This document shows, one piece after another, positions 52,664-60,904 of a stretch of DNA of 64,000 bases. Numbering within the stretch: the stretch's first letter is position 1; each line of letters opens with the position of its first letter. The DNA is taken from assembly GCA_023953835.1 (NCBI GenBank), contig JAMLJB010000004.1, positions 1 to 64,000 on the forward strand, written 5' to 3'. The position numbers and the translations under genes were made by a program. The stretch comes from Rhizobiaceae bacterium. GTDB lineage: Bacteria > Pseudomonadota > Alphaproteobacteria > Rhizobiales > Rhizobiaceae. Under the pieces are notes generated by a model. The model searched no databases, was not told the origin of the DNA, and saw nothing but the letters and a program-made list of their open reading frames with translations.

Positions 52664-53082
52664 CGATCACGATCTACCACAATCCGGACTGCGGCACCTC
52701 CCGCAACACGCTCTCCATGATCCGCCAGTCCGGCGAGGAACCGGAAGTGATCGAATATTTGAAGACGCCGCCGTCGCGCGAAAGGTTGGTCGAGCTCCTG
52801 GCCGCCATGAACATGACGCCGCGCCAGTTGCTGCGCGAAAAGGGCACGCCCTATGCCGAACTCGGTCTTGCCGACCCGAAATGGAGCGACGACGAGCTTA
52901 TTGACTTCATGCTGGCCCACCCGATCCTGATCAATCGTCCAATCGTGGTGACGCCCCTCGGCACGAGGCTCTGCCGTCCGTCCGAGGGCGTGCTCGACAT
53001 CCTCCCCAATCCGAATATCGGCCCCTTCACCAAGGAGGACGGCGAGGTAATTATCGACGAGGCAGGCAAGCGCGTCGCCTGA
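52660..53082 (+). CDS. arsC: arsenate reductase, glutaredoxin type
   Basis: The 140-residue enzyme has the catalytic Cys11 in HNPDCGTSRNTL and the family signature NRPIVVTPLGTRLCRPSE. It is related to plasmid R773 ArsC and uses glutaredoxin. Its start overlaps the aqpS stop by four bases. With the upstream LMW-type enzyme, the operon holds two unrelated arsenate reductases. Confidence 0.93.
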   Translation: MTITIYHNPDCGTSRNTLSMIRQSGEEPEVIEYLKTPPSRERLVELLAAMNMTPRQLLREKGTPYAELGLADPKWSDDELIDFMLAHPILINRPIVVTPLGTRLCRPSEGVLDILPNPNIGPFTKEDGEVIIDEAGKRVA

Positions 53083-53084
53083 AA

Positions 53085-53159
53085 ATTTCGACAAAAGCGG
53101 AAATAGAGGTTGATCATCGGCGGAAGGTGTTCTATCCATATTTTTAAGTTTATCGAAAT
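53085..53159 (+). promoter_or_regulatory. arsH upstream region with ArsR-like half sites
   Basis: ATTTCGA (53085-53091) and TCGAAAT (53153-53159) are the same arms as in the operator before the second arsR, but 61 bp apart. Between them is an AT-rich run ATTTTTAAGTTTA. A promoter for arsH is likely here. Confidence 0.45.
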
Positions 53160-53193
53160 AGCTGCTAGGGAGGAAGTGGCGAAACGGAGTTTC

Positions 53194-53925
53194 ATGACCG
53201 ACGACACCTCCCAACTCGACACGCTCCCGAACATCAACGAAGCACAGTTCCACGCGATCGACCAGACAGCGCTGTTCGAGGTTTCGCGCGCGAGCCATCC
53301 GCCGCGTATCCTCATGCTCTACGGCTCCTTGCGCGAAAAATCCTACTCGCGGCTCGCCACGGAGGAGGCCGCCCGCATCCTGCGCCGGTTCGGAGCCGAC
53401 GTCCGCATCTTCAACCCCGCCGGGCTGCCGCTGCCGGACTCGACGACCGCCGATGATCCGAAGGTCAAGGAGTTGCGCGAGCTGTCGCTCTGGTCCGAGG
53501 GCCAGGTCTGGTGTTCGCCGGAGCGCCACGGCTCGATGACCGGCATCATGAAGGCGCAGATCGACTGGCTGCCGCTCTCCATGGGCGGGGTCCGGCCGAC
53601 GCAGGGCCGCACGCTCGCTGTCATGCAGGTCTGCGGCGGCTCCCAGAGCTTCAACGCCGTCAACCAGTTGAGGGTGCTCGGACGCTGGATGCGCATGTTC
53701 ACCATCCCCAACCAGTCTTCGGTGGCCAAGGCGTTCAACGAGTTCGACGCCGACGGGCGGATGAAGCCTTCGCCCTATTACAATCGGATCGTCGACGTGA
53801 TGGAGGAACTGATGAAATTCACGCTTCTCCTGCGCGATCAGGCAGATTACCTCACTGACCGCTATTCCGAGCGCGTGGAGAGCGCGGAAGAGGTCTCCAA
53901 GCGGGTGAGCCAGCGTTCGATCTGA
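53194..53925 (+). CDS. arsH: ArsH, organoarsenical oxidase
   Basis: The 243-residue flavodoxin-fold FMN protein (MLYGSLREKSYSRLATEEAA, WSEGQVWCSPERHGSMTGIM, VMQVCGGSQSFNAVNQLRVL) oxidises trivalent methyl- and aryl-arsenicals and reduces flavin targets. ATG 53194 follows AAACGGAG. It precedes the second arsR. Confidence 0.93.
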   Translation: MTDDTSQLDTLPNINEAQFHAIDQTALFEVSRASHPPRILMLYGSLREKSYSRLATEEAARILRRFGADVRIFNPAGLPLPDSTTADDPKVKELRELSLWSEGQVWCSPERHGSMTGIMKAQIDWLPLSMGGVRPTQGRTLAVMQVCGGSQSFNAVNQLRVLGRWMRMFTIPNQSSVAKAFNEFDADGRMKPSPYYNRIVDVMEELMKFTLLLRDQADYLTDRYSERVESAEEVSKRVSQRSI

Positions 53926-53931
53926 GGCTAT

Positions 53932-53951
53932 ATTTCGAGATTTTTCGAAAT
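53932..53951. promoter_or_regulatory. ArsR operator candidate
   Basis: ATTTCGA-GATTTT-TCGAAAT is a perfect inverted repeat with 7-bp arms, 40 bp before the second arsR start. It fits an autoregulatory ArsR operator. Confidence 0.65.
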
Positions 53952-53991
53952 TATGCTTGACGGCTTTACCCTCGAAGCATACCTTATTTCC

Positions 53992-54312
53992 ATGAAACTC
54001 GAAAAAGCAGCGAAACAGCTCGAGGCGCTGGGCAACCCGACCCGGCTGCAAGTCTATCGTGCTCTCGTCAGGGCCGGCGACGCCGGTTTGGCGGTCGGCG
54101 GACTTCAGGAAAAGCTCGGCATCCCGGGCTCGACGCTGTCGCACCATCTACAGCGGCTGATCGTCACCGGGCTGGTGACGCAGGAGCGACATGCGACGAC
54201 GCTGATCTGCCGCGCCAACTATCCCGCCATGGACGGGCTCGTCGGTTTTCTGGTGGACGAATGCTGTCTCGACGCCAAGTGCGCGCAGTCCTCCGAACAT
54301 AGGGCGGCATAG
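53992..54312 (+). CDS. arsR: ArsR-family repressor (2)
   Basis: The 106-residue protein starts at ATG 53992 (MKLEKAAKQLEALGNPTRLQ), with a winged helix containing STLSHHLQRLIVTGLVTQER, and a C-terminal ECCLDAKC (C91, C92, C97) for As(III). It differs clearly from the first ArsR. It may control arsH or the downstream flavoprotein and transporter. Confidence 0.88.
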   Translation: MKLEKAAKQLEALGNPTRLQVYRALVRAGDAGLAVGGLQEKLGIPGSTLSHHLQRLIVTGLVTQERHATTLICRANYPAMDGLVGFLVDECCLDAKCAQSSEHRAA

Positions 54313-54608
54313 CTCTTTCATACCTTAAATTTCGATGATTCCAGAAAATAGAAAGGATGATCGAATGTCGCCCCTCACCGAAGTCATCTCGGTCCTTGGC
54401 TGGCCTATTCGTATCTGGCCGAAGACCGTCCACCAGCCCGGACTCAACGCGCCGCAACGCTCGCGCATCAGCCGAACCCCCTTCGTGACCACAACGATCC
54501 GGTCGGCGTATTTCCGGGATCCTACATCAGTTCTCAGGTGGCTGTGTTGCCAGGGTCCGATGTGGAACTAACCTCCCACCTCAATCGCGGCTGACGAACA
54601 TCGGAGAC
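54313..54608. other. 296-bp gap, no supported gene
   Basis: A short frame from ATG 54365 to 54571 (MSPLTEVISVLGWPIRIWPK) follows AAAGGATG, but the product is not recognised. Another frame reads PVGVFPGSYISSQVAVLPGS without a start codon, so part of an older gene may be left here. Confidence 0.4.
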
Positions 54609-56006
54609 GTGAACATGACAGCTCACTTCAATCTGCCTATAGCCGTCATCGGCGGAGGTCCCGTCGGCCTTGCCGCTGTCGCGCACTTGGTTCAGCGCGG
54701 CCTCCCCGCAAAGCTTTATGAGGCCAGCTCGGAAGTCGGCGCAAATTTGCGCGACTGGGGCCATGTCCGGGTGTTCACGCCGTGGCGCTATTGCGTCGAT
54801 CCGGCTTCGGTCGCCTTGCTCGAGCGCCAAGGTTGGAGGATGCCGCCCGTCGATGTGTTTCCGACAGGCCGCGAGATCGTCCGTGATTATCTCGAGCCGC
54901 TCGCCGCGACCCCCGAACTTGGTACTGTCATCGAGACAGATGCGCGCGTCCTGGCGATCTCGCGGCTGGGCATTGACAAGGTCGTGAGCCATGGCCGCGA
55001 GGAGCGGCCGTTCGTGCTGGCAGTGAAGACTCCGACCGGCACGCGCCGCGATCTCGCACGCGCCGTCATCGACGTATCCGGCACATGGACGAGCCCCAAT
55101 CCGCTCGGGGCAAGCGGCCTGCCGGCCGACGGCGAGGGCGCGTTCGCCGATCGCATCGCCCACGGCATTCCCGACGTGCTCGGCCGCGATCGCGTGCTTT
55201 ATGCCGGCCGCACGACGCTGGTGGTTGGCGCCGGCCATTCCGCGGCGAATACCTTGCTCGACCTCGCGCGTCTGGCCAGGGCGGAGCCCGGCACGTCCGC
55301 CGTCTGGGCGACGCGCGGCACCAATCTCATCCGCATCTATGGCGGCGGCGACGCCGACCAGTTGCCCGCCCGTGGCGAACTCGGAGCGGAAACCCGCGAC
55401 CTCGTCGAGAGCGGTCGCGTGCCGCTCGTCGCCGGCTTCGCCGGAACTCGCATCCGCGAGCAGGGCGGCCGGCTTCTCGTCGACGGCGAGACGGAAGCGG
55501 GACCGCGCACCCTCGGTCCAGTCGACCGCATCGTCGCCGCGACAGGCCAGCGGCCCGATTTGTCGCTGACGCGGGAATTGCGGCTGGACCTCGATCCGTG
55601 GCTGGAGAGCGCCAGGGCGCTCGGGCCGCTGATCGATCCGAACGAGCATTATTGCGGCTCTGTGCCGCCGCATGGCCACCGCGAGCTGGCGCATCCCGAG
55701 CCCGGTTTCTACACGGCCGGCATCAAGAGTTACGGCCGCGCACCGACCTTCCTGCTGCTCACCGGCTACGAGCAGGTACGCTCCATCGCCGCCGCGCTGG
55801 CCGGTGACATGGCGGCGGCCGATGACGTGCAGCTCGTGCTGCCGGAGACCGGCGTATGCGTCACCACATTACCAGCGGAAGGCGATACGGCCTCCGGGTG
55901 CTGCGGCGGGCCGGCGCCGGAGAGGTCCGCCGACGCCTGCTGCCTTGCCGACGCCGTCGCCAAGAAAGAAGGCCGCAAAGGATGCGGCTGCGGGGTCGCC
56001 GCTTGA
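54609..56006 (+). CDS. arsO: ArsO-like FAD-dependent monooxygenase
   Basis: The 465-residue flavoprotein has an FAD-binding Rossmann start (IAVIGGGPVGLAAVAHLVQR), a second dinucleotide motif (TTLVVGAGHSAANTLLDLAR) and VDRIVAATGQRPDLS. This is the layout of flavin monooxygenase-like proteins called ArsO in ars operons. The last 45 residues are unusual: SGCCGG, DACCLAD and GCGCG give seven cysteines, a possible metalloid-binding tail. Its stop overlaps the TTG start of the MFS gene. Confidence 0.75.
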   Translation: MNMTAHFNLPIAVIGGGPVGLAAVAHLVQRGLPAKLYEASSEVGANLRDWGHVRVFTPWRYCVDPASVALLERQGWRMPPVDVFPTGREIVRDYLEPLAATPELGTVIETDARVLAISRLGIDKVVSHGREERPFVLAVKTPTGTRRDLARAVIDVSGTWTSPNPLGASGLPADGEGAFADRIAHGIPDVLGRDRVLYAGRTTLVVGAGHSAANTLLDLARLARAEPGTSAVWATRGTNLIRIYGGGDADQLPARGELGAETRDLVESGRVPLVAGFAGTRIREQGGRLLVDGETEAGPRTLGPVDRIVAATGQRPDLSLTRELRLDLDPWLESARALGPLIDPNEHYCGSVPPHGHRELAHPEPGFYTAGIKSYGRAPTFLLLTGYEQVRSIAAALAGDMAAADDVQLVLPETGVCVTTLPAEGDTASGCCGGPAPERSADACCLADAVAKKEGRKGCGCGVAA

Positions 56007-57247
56007 GCGTTTCAGCAGCAGACGCCCCGCCGTCGACCTACCGTCCGCCACGCCTGCTCCTCGTGATCCCGGTCCTTGGGGTCACGCAGATCCTCGCGTG
56101 GGGTTCCTCCTATTATCTACTGGCGGTGCTCGCCCAACCGATCGCTGCGGATACGGGCTGGCCGCTGGCCTGGATCGTCGGCGGCCTGTCGCTCGGCCTA
56201 CTGGTGGCCGGCATCGTCTCGCCGCGCGTCGGCGACAGTATCCAGAAGTTCGGCGGCAGGCTCGTGCTCGCCACAAGCGCCGTATTTCTGGCGCTAGGCT
56301 TGGCTGGCCTTGCGCTGTCGCCCAACCTGCCGCTCTACATCATGTCCTGGCTGGTGCTCGGCGTCGGCATGGGCGCGGGCCTCTATGACGCCGCCTTCGC
56401 CACGCTCGGTCGGCTATACGGCCAGCGCGCCCGCACGGCGATAGCCACGCTCACCCTGTTCGGCGGTTTTGCCAGCACCGTCTGCTGGCCGCTGTCGGCC
56501 CTGTTCGTGTCCCAGTTCGGCTGGCGCAACGCCTGCCTGATCTACGCGGCCATCCACGTCGCCGTGCTGCTGCCGCTCTACGTGTTCGCCCTGCCGACCG
56601 AGCAAAGGCGAGAGCTTCGCGTCGCTGCGCCTTCAAAATTTTCGGACGGCGAAGTCGCCGCCCGACCTCTCGCTTCAAGCTCGAAACTCCTGTTCGTACT
56701 GATTGCAGTCGTCATCACCATCAGCTCAATGATCTCCGCCATGCTCTCGGTGCATCTGCTGACGATCCTGCAGGCCCGCGAGATCGCGCTTGCGGCCGCC
56801 GTGGCTCTCGGCGCGATCGTCGGGCCCTCGCAAGTCGGCGCACGGGCGATCGAGATGCTGATCAGCCGTTTCCATCATCCGATCTGGACAAAGTTCGCCT
56901 CCACCATATTCGTGGCGACCGGCGTCGGCCTCCTGTGGGGCGGCTTCTCGATCATCGCGGCCGCGCTGATCTTCTACGGCGCTGGCATTGGCATCGAGTC
57001 GATCGCTCGTGGCACCCTGCCGCTCGCCGTCTTCGGCGAGGATCGCTATGCCTCGATCATGGGACGTATCGCCATGCCGAGCCTGATCATGCAGGCTGCG
57101 TCGCCATCGCTTGGCGCGCTGCTGATCGACATGTATGGGGCAGACGGCGCGCTTGCTGCATTCTTTGTGCTCGCGATCGTCAATGTGGGGCTGGTGGCGG
57201 CCCTCTACGCGATCCTGCTGAAGCGCGGATGCCTCGAGGCTGCATGA
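56003..57247 (+). CDS. MFS transporter in the ars cluster
   Basis: This 414-residue inner-membrane protein begins at TTG 56003, overlapping the flavoprotein stop. About twelve hydrophobic helices are seen, with the MFS patterns SPRVGDSIQKFGGR and GRLYGQRARTAIATL. Its place suggests export of an arsenical, as for ArsK-like MFS proteins, possibly the product of the flavoprotein. Its last 68 bp overlap tniQ on the other strand. Confidence 0.75.
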   Translation: MSVSAADAPPSTYRPPRLLLVIPVLGVTQILAWGSSYYLLAVLAQPIAADTGWPLAWIVGGLSLGLLVAGIVSPRVGDSIQKFGGRLVLATSAVFLALGLAGLALSPNLPLYIMSWLVLGVGMGAGLYDAAFATLGRLYGQRARTAIATLTLFGGFASTVCWPLSALFVSQFGWRNACLIYAAIHVAVLLPLYVFALPTEQRRELRVAAPSKFSDGEVAARPLASSSKLLFVLIAVVITISSMISAMLSVHLLTILQAREIALAAAVALGAIVGPSQVGARAIEMLISRFHHPIWTKFASTIFVATGVGLLWGGFSIIAAALIFYGAGIGIESIARGTLPLAVFGEDRYASIMGRIAMPSLIMQAASPSLGALLIDMYGADGALAAFFVLAIVNVGLVAALYAILLKRGCLEAA

Positions 57248-58229
57248 TCCGAGAATAGGCGGCGAAAAGCGCGGATCGGTCGGCGGCGGGCGGCGGGCGC
57301 TTCCGTCGTGGCGAACTTCGGTGCGTCTCCAGGAAATCCGCGAAACGCGCGATCATCGTCTCATGGCCGCCTGCGGCCACGATCATCCAGCGTCTGAATG
57401 TGTCGGCGCCGTCCATGCCGTTCACAAGCCAGTCAGGAGGCTTCGCCGCGAGCGCCTCGAAGCAGCGAATGCGCGCGGCCGACGACAGATTCGTGAGCGT
57501 CCTCCCCGAGCGGACATCGGCGGCGACCGGCGTACGCAGCACGCGCGAGACGGCGTCACTGGTTTTCGCCGAACCCTTCACCGACTCCACCCGGCATATA
57601 TCAGCGATCGCGCGTTCCAAACGGCGCGCAGCCGGCCTGACCGAGGCCTTTGGCGCAGCGCGTAGATCGAACCCGCAGTGTGCGCAAAAATGCTGCGGGA
57701 CAAGCTCGCCCTGGTCGAAGGCTGCAATGCCGGCGCGGCAGGCGGGGCAGCGGTCGCGGAGGCTACAACCATGCTCGAAGCAGGAGACGCGGGAAGCCAA
57801 GCGCCACCGCCGCCGGAAATATGGCGCCCCGTCCGCTGCAAGGCAAAGCGGACAAAACTGCATCCAGGTCGAACGGTTCCGGTGCGCGCTATCGCGCAGC
57901 GGCAGCAGAAGCGGGGCCATGGCGCAGCCGCTCATCGTCATTGCCGAGATGTCTTCCGGCGGCAGGCCTGTCTGATGGCAGAGCAACGTGGTGACGTTAC
58001 GCGGCAGGCGAAGGTCGAGACGGGGCGACCACATCCCCTCGCCGAGCCCGAGCACTCTGGCGAACGGCCGTGGCGCGATCCCGTTCGCGAGTGCAAGACG
58101 ATGGAGCCAGCTCGACAGAAGCTCGTCTGGAAGCGGGGCGACGGAAACCGGCCACCGATCTCGGACGATGTCCCCGTATCGCTCGCGGATTTCTATGGTG
58201 AAATTCGCGTGGGTGACGTCGCCCGTCAC
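57180..58229 (-). CDS. tniQ: TniQ-family protein (second transposon)
   Basis: The 349-residue protein has the TniQ start (APLPDELLSSWLHRLALANG) and two zinc-binding regions (FCPLCLAADG...CFEHGCSLRDRCPAC and HFCAHCGFDL). It overlaps tniB by four bases at its start and the MFS gene at its end. Target selection is the likely role. Confidence 0.85.
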   Translation of the reverse strand: MTGDVTHANFTIEIRERYGDIVRDRWPVSVAPLPDELLSSWLHRLALANGIAPRPFARVLGLGEGMWSPRLDLRLPRNVTTLLCHQTGLPPEDISAMTMSGCAMAPLLLPLRDSAHRNRSTWMQFCPLCLAADGAPYFRRRWRLASRVSCFEHGCSLRDRCPACRAGIAAFDQGELVPQHFCAHCGFDLRAAPKASVRPAARRLERAIADICRVESVKGSAKTSDAVSRVLRTPVAADVRSGRTLTNLSSAARIRCFEALAAKPPDWLVNGMDGADTFRRWMIVAAGGHETMIARFADFLETHRSSPRRKRPPPAADRSALFAAYSRIMQPRGIRASAGSRRGPPPAPH

Positions 58230-59104
58230 AGTAGCTCGTCGCGCACCCGCGCCCGACGGCGCTTCGAAACTGGGATGTAGCGCAGCTCCTCGAGACCCGG
58301 TTTCGTGATCCGCTCCTCACCGGATCTCACCGCGGCAGTGGCCGCTGCGGCGACGATGGCCACGATCTCGCCGATCAGTCCCTCGGAAAGCTGGAAGATC
58401 GCTCGCGCCAAGGGTTCATCCGAGAGGTCGGACGCGCGAGCAAGCGGCAACGCGCTTTCGAGGCTGTCGAGCAGCGCAAGGAGCTCTTCATCATACTGCC
58501 ATCGCGGTACGGCATGAAGGTCGAACCGGGTCGCCATTTCCGCCGTCTGGTTGACGAAATCGTAGATGGCGACCTCGCCGATCAGGACCGGCGAAATGTC
58601 GAATTGTCGGCCGATCCGCCTGAGGAACGCAAGCACCGCCTCGACGTCTCGGGCGCGACCGCGCAGCGCATTGTGAAATTCGTCGAAGATCAGGACCCTG
58701 GGCTTGAGGCAGCCAAGCAGGTGATCGATCTGCTCGGCTTTACGGCCGACATCCCGGCCACCGCCCACCGGGGCGCGCAACGCGTGCAGGATGCTTCCAT
58801 AGAAATGGACGAGGCCAGCCCCCTCGCGCGTCTGCACCACCCAGACCCGCTGCTGCTCGGCGGACCTCAGATGCTCGACGGCAAACCGTTCCGCCATCAT
58901 GGTCTTGCCGTTGGCATAGGGCCCGACCAGCATCAGCCCTCGGGTCCGCAGCCCTGGTGGCCGGGCCAACAGTTCGGCAAGTCGCTCATGCGCTTGCATC
59001 GCGACCTGATGTCCGATCCAACGCGGCGCCTGGATATAGGCGATCCGCTCTTCCATGCTGCGGTCGAGATAAGGGCGAACGTGGTCAAGCAAGTGATCCG
59101 CCAC
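58226..59104 (-). CDS. tniB: transposition ATPase TniB (second transposon)
   Basis: The 292-residue AAA+ protein starts best at GTG 59104, two bases after the tniA stop. Walker A is LMLVGPYANGKTMMAERF and Walker B RVLIFDEFHNALRG. The sequence differs greatly from the TniB at 34006. Confidence 0.87.
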   Translation of the reverse strand: MADHLLDHVRPYLDRSMEERIAYIQAPRWIGHQVAMQAHERLAELLARPPGLRTRGLMLVGPYANGKTMMAERFAVEHLRSAEQQRVWVVQTREGAGLVHFYGSILHALRAPVGGGRDVGRKAEQIDHLLGCLKPRVLIFDEFHNALRGRARDVEAVLAFLRRIGRQFDISPVLIGEVAIYDFVNQTAEMATRFDLHAVPRWQYDEELLALLDSLESALPLARASDLSDEPLARAIFQLSEGLIGEIVAIVAAAATAAVRSGEERITKPGLEELRYIPVSKRRRARVRDELL

Positions 59105-59105
59105 G

Positions 59106-60752
59106 TCACCAATCCTCGACCGGCAAGCGGCGCTTCTGACGCGCGGGATGCTCGGCAGGCGCCGGCGTTGCCGGACGCATCGCGTCATAGGGTTTGGGCG
59201 CCGCTGCCGCGTGCGATTTGCGCGCGGCATTGCGCAGCGCGATTTTCGACGGCTTTGGCCCGTCGGCGATTTCCGCGATCTGTCGGCGGAGCGTGACCTT
59301 CTCGACGTTTGATCGCGCATTTGTGGCGCGTCGACACATGCGGTCAGCTTCGTGCTCCCACAACGTTATCGGTGCAAGCATTCCATCACGCCGCTCGACG
59401 GACCGAAACTCCCTCGTCTCCGGGTCCAGGATGTAGACGCGGCTGATGTCGCGTGGATCATAACGCACCTCGAGCTTGCCGAGCCGGTCGCGCTGCGGAA
59501 CGAGGGCGCCAAGCCATGGCGAGTAGTAGTCGAGCGAGAACATGCTCACGCCCTGTGGCGAGAGCCGCCTCTCCTTGCCGGGCATGAATGCCAGGAGGAT
59601 CCGCATCGGATCATCCTGGAAGCGGGGGAGGTCGCGCACCCGCCGGTTCCATTCTTTGACCGGCACCCTTAACGTCTTCGCGTTCTCCTGGAGGTTGTGG
59701 TCAATCACGGCGAGCGTCACACACCGCTCGAGGTCGGCAAAGCTGAGACGGGCTCGCCGCTCTGCGGGATACCCGTCGCGATCCGCCACGGATCGGCCAG
59801 TCGAGCCGGGCTGCATCGCCAGTATCGCGTTGAGCTTCCCGAGCAGCCTTTCGACCACGCCGCCCTGGTGGACGCGTCCACGGTCCCGGTAGCGGATGCG
59901 AATGCCATAGTTGTCACATCCGAGCTGGAAGGCGTGCCCTTTGAACTCCTTGGCGGAATCGGTGACGAGCGCCCTCGGTCGGCCGAACATCGGCCAGCCG
60001 TGCTCGATGCCCCGCGCGGCGAGCCATCCCTCCTTTGGACACATGGCCTGCGCGAGGCAGAGCGCGACAGACAGCGCCGACGGCTTCTCAAGCGTGAGAC
60101 AGAATCCAAGAATGCAGCGCGTCGCCACGTCGGTGACGAGCGTAAGATATGCCCTGCCGATGAACGTTCCGCCGCCCTCGACGACCTCGACGAAGTTGAT
60201 GTCGGTCGGCGTGTGATCGATCTGGCAGACATCCAGCGGGTGCGCCGCGTGGATGTATCCGGGCCGCGGCTTGAGCCGCTGGAGATGTTTGGGGTTTGCT
60301 GATCGCTTCTTCGCGATCTCCTCGGGGCTGAACAGCGCGGGTATGCGGCGGGCGACGGTGACATAGGACGGAGCGGCCAGTCCGGCCTCTTCGCAGCGGG
60401 CCCGGATCTCGTCCACGACGGGAGCGAGCGGCGGAGCCTCCAGCACCAGCCACAGTTCTCGCAGGGTCTTCGCGATGATCTCCTCGATTCCCTGGTCAAG
60501 GCGCTTCATACGAACACCGCCGAGACGGGGCAGTAGTGACGTCACCGTCCGATCAATTCGGTAGCGCGCCAGCAGATTGTGGACCTGCCGGGTCGAGAGC
60601 CGCAGCTCGGCGGCCGCCCGATCGATTGCCGCCAGTCGTTGCCCAGAACCGTCGAGCACCCTGTCCAACACGCGAGCCGTACGACGCGCTGCTGACCATG
60701 CTTCCTCAGTGGATGAAAGGGGGGAGGCCGCTCTTTGCAGTCGCTTTGGCAT
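59106..60752 (-). CDS. tniA: transposase TniA (second transposon)
   Basis: The 548-residue DDE transposase has an N-terminal helix-turn-helix (AAAELRLSTRQVHNLLARYR) and catalytic residues Asp in CQIDHTPTD, Asp in ALVTDSAKEFKG and Glu in GGVVERLLGKLN. Upstream DNA carries repeated TTGAAATCG (60768 and 60836 areas), possible binding sites. Confidence 0.9.
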   Translation of the reverse strand: MPKRLQRAASPLSSTEEAWSAARRTARVLDRVLDGSGQRLAAIDRAAAELRLSTRQVHNLLARYRIDRTVTSLLPRLGGVRMKRLDQGIEEIIAKTLRELWLVLEAPPLAPVVDEIRARCEEAGLAAPSYVTVARRIPALFSPEEIAKKRSANPKHLQRLKPRPGYIHAAHPLDVCQIDHTPTDINFVEVVEGGGTFIGRAYLTLVTDVATRCILGFCLTLEKPSALSVALCLAQAMCPKEGWLAARGIEHGWPMFGRPRALVTDSAKEFKGHAFQLGCDNYGIRIRYRDRGRVHQGGVVERLLGKLNAILAMQPGSTGRSVADRDGYPAERRARLSFADLERCVTLAVIDHNLQENAKTLRVPVKEWNRRVRDLPRFQDDPMRILLAFMPGKERRLSPQGVSMFSLDYYSPWLGALVPQRDRLGKLEVRYDPRDISRVYILDPETREFRSVERRDGMLAPITLWEHEADRMCRRATNARSNVEKVTLRRQIAEIADGPKPSKIALRNAARKSHAAAAPKPYDAMRPATPAPAEHPARQKRRLPVEDW

Positions 60753-60845
60753 ATTGAAGGGTTGTTGAAATCGTTAGCGAAAAATCGGGGCCGTTTTAGC
60801 GCCTAAACCTAACCGCCACATGACATTTTGCCGTTTGAAATCGGC

Positions 60846-60878
60846 AAGTAAAAGCGACAGCAAATGTCGCTTTTACTT
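60846..60878. repeat. 14-bp perfect inverted repeat
   Basis: AAGTAAAAGCGACA (60846-60859) and TGTCGCTTTTACTT (60865-60878) flank GCAAA. The hairpin lies between divergent tniA and the gene at 60905. It may be a transposon end, an operator or a bidirectional terminator. Confidence 0.8.
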
Positions 60879-60904
60879 CTCCATTTCAACTGTGAAGAGA
60901 ATCA

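Larger units (their letters stand above)
57180..60859 (-). mobile_element. second TniABQ-type element (partial or with ars cargo)
   Basis: tniA, tniB and tniQ are packed in one operon with no resolvase next to tniQ. A possible terminal end is TGTCGCTTTTACTT, reading inward from 60859. The other end is not seen: tniQ runs into the ars genes, so these may be cargo with the far end to the left, perhaps removed by the IS elements. Confidence 0.6.
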
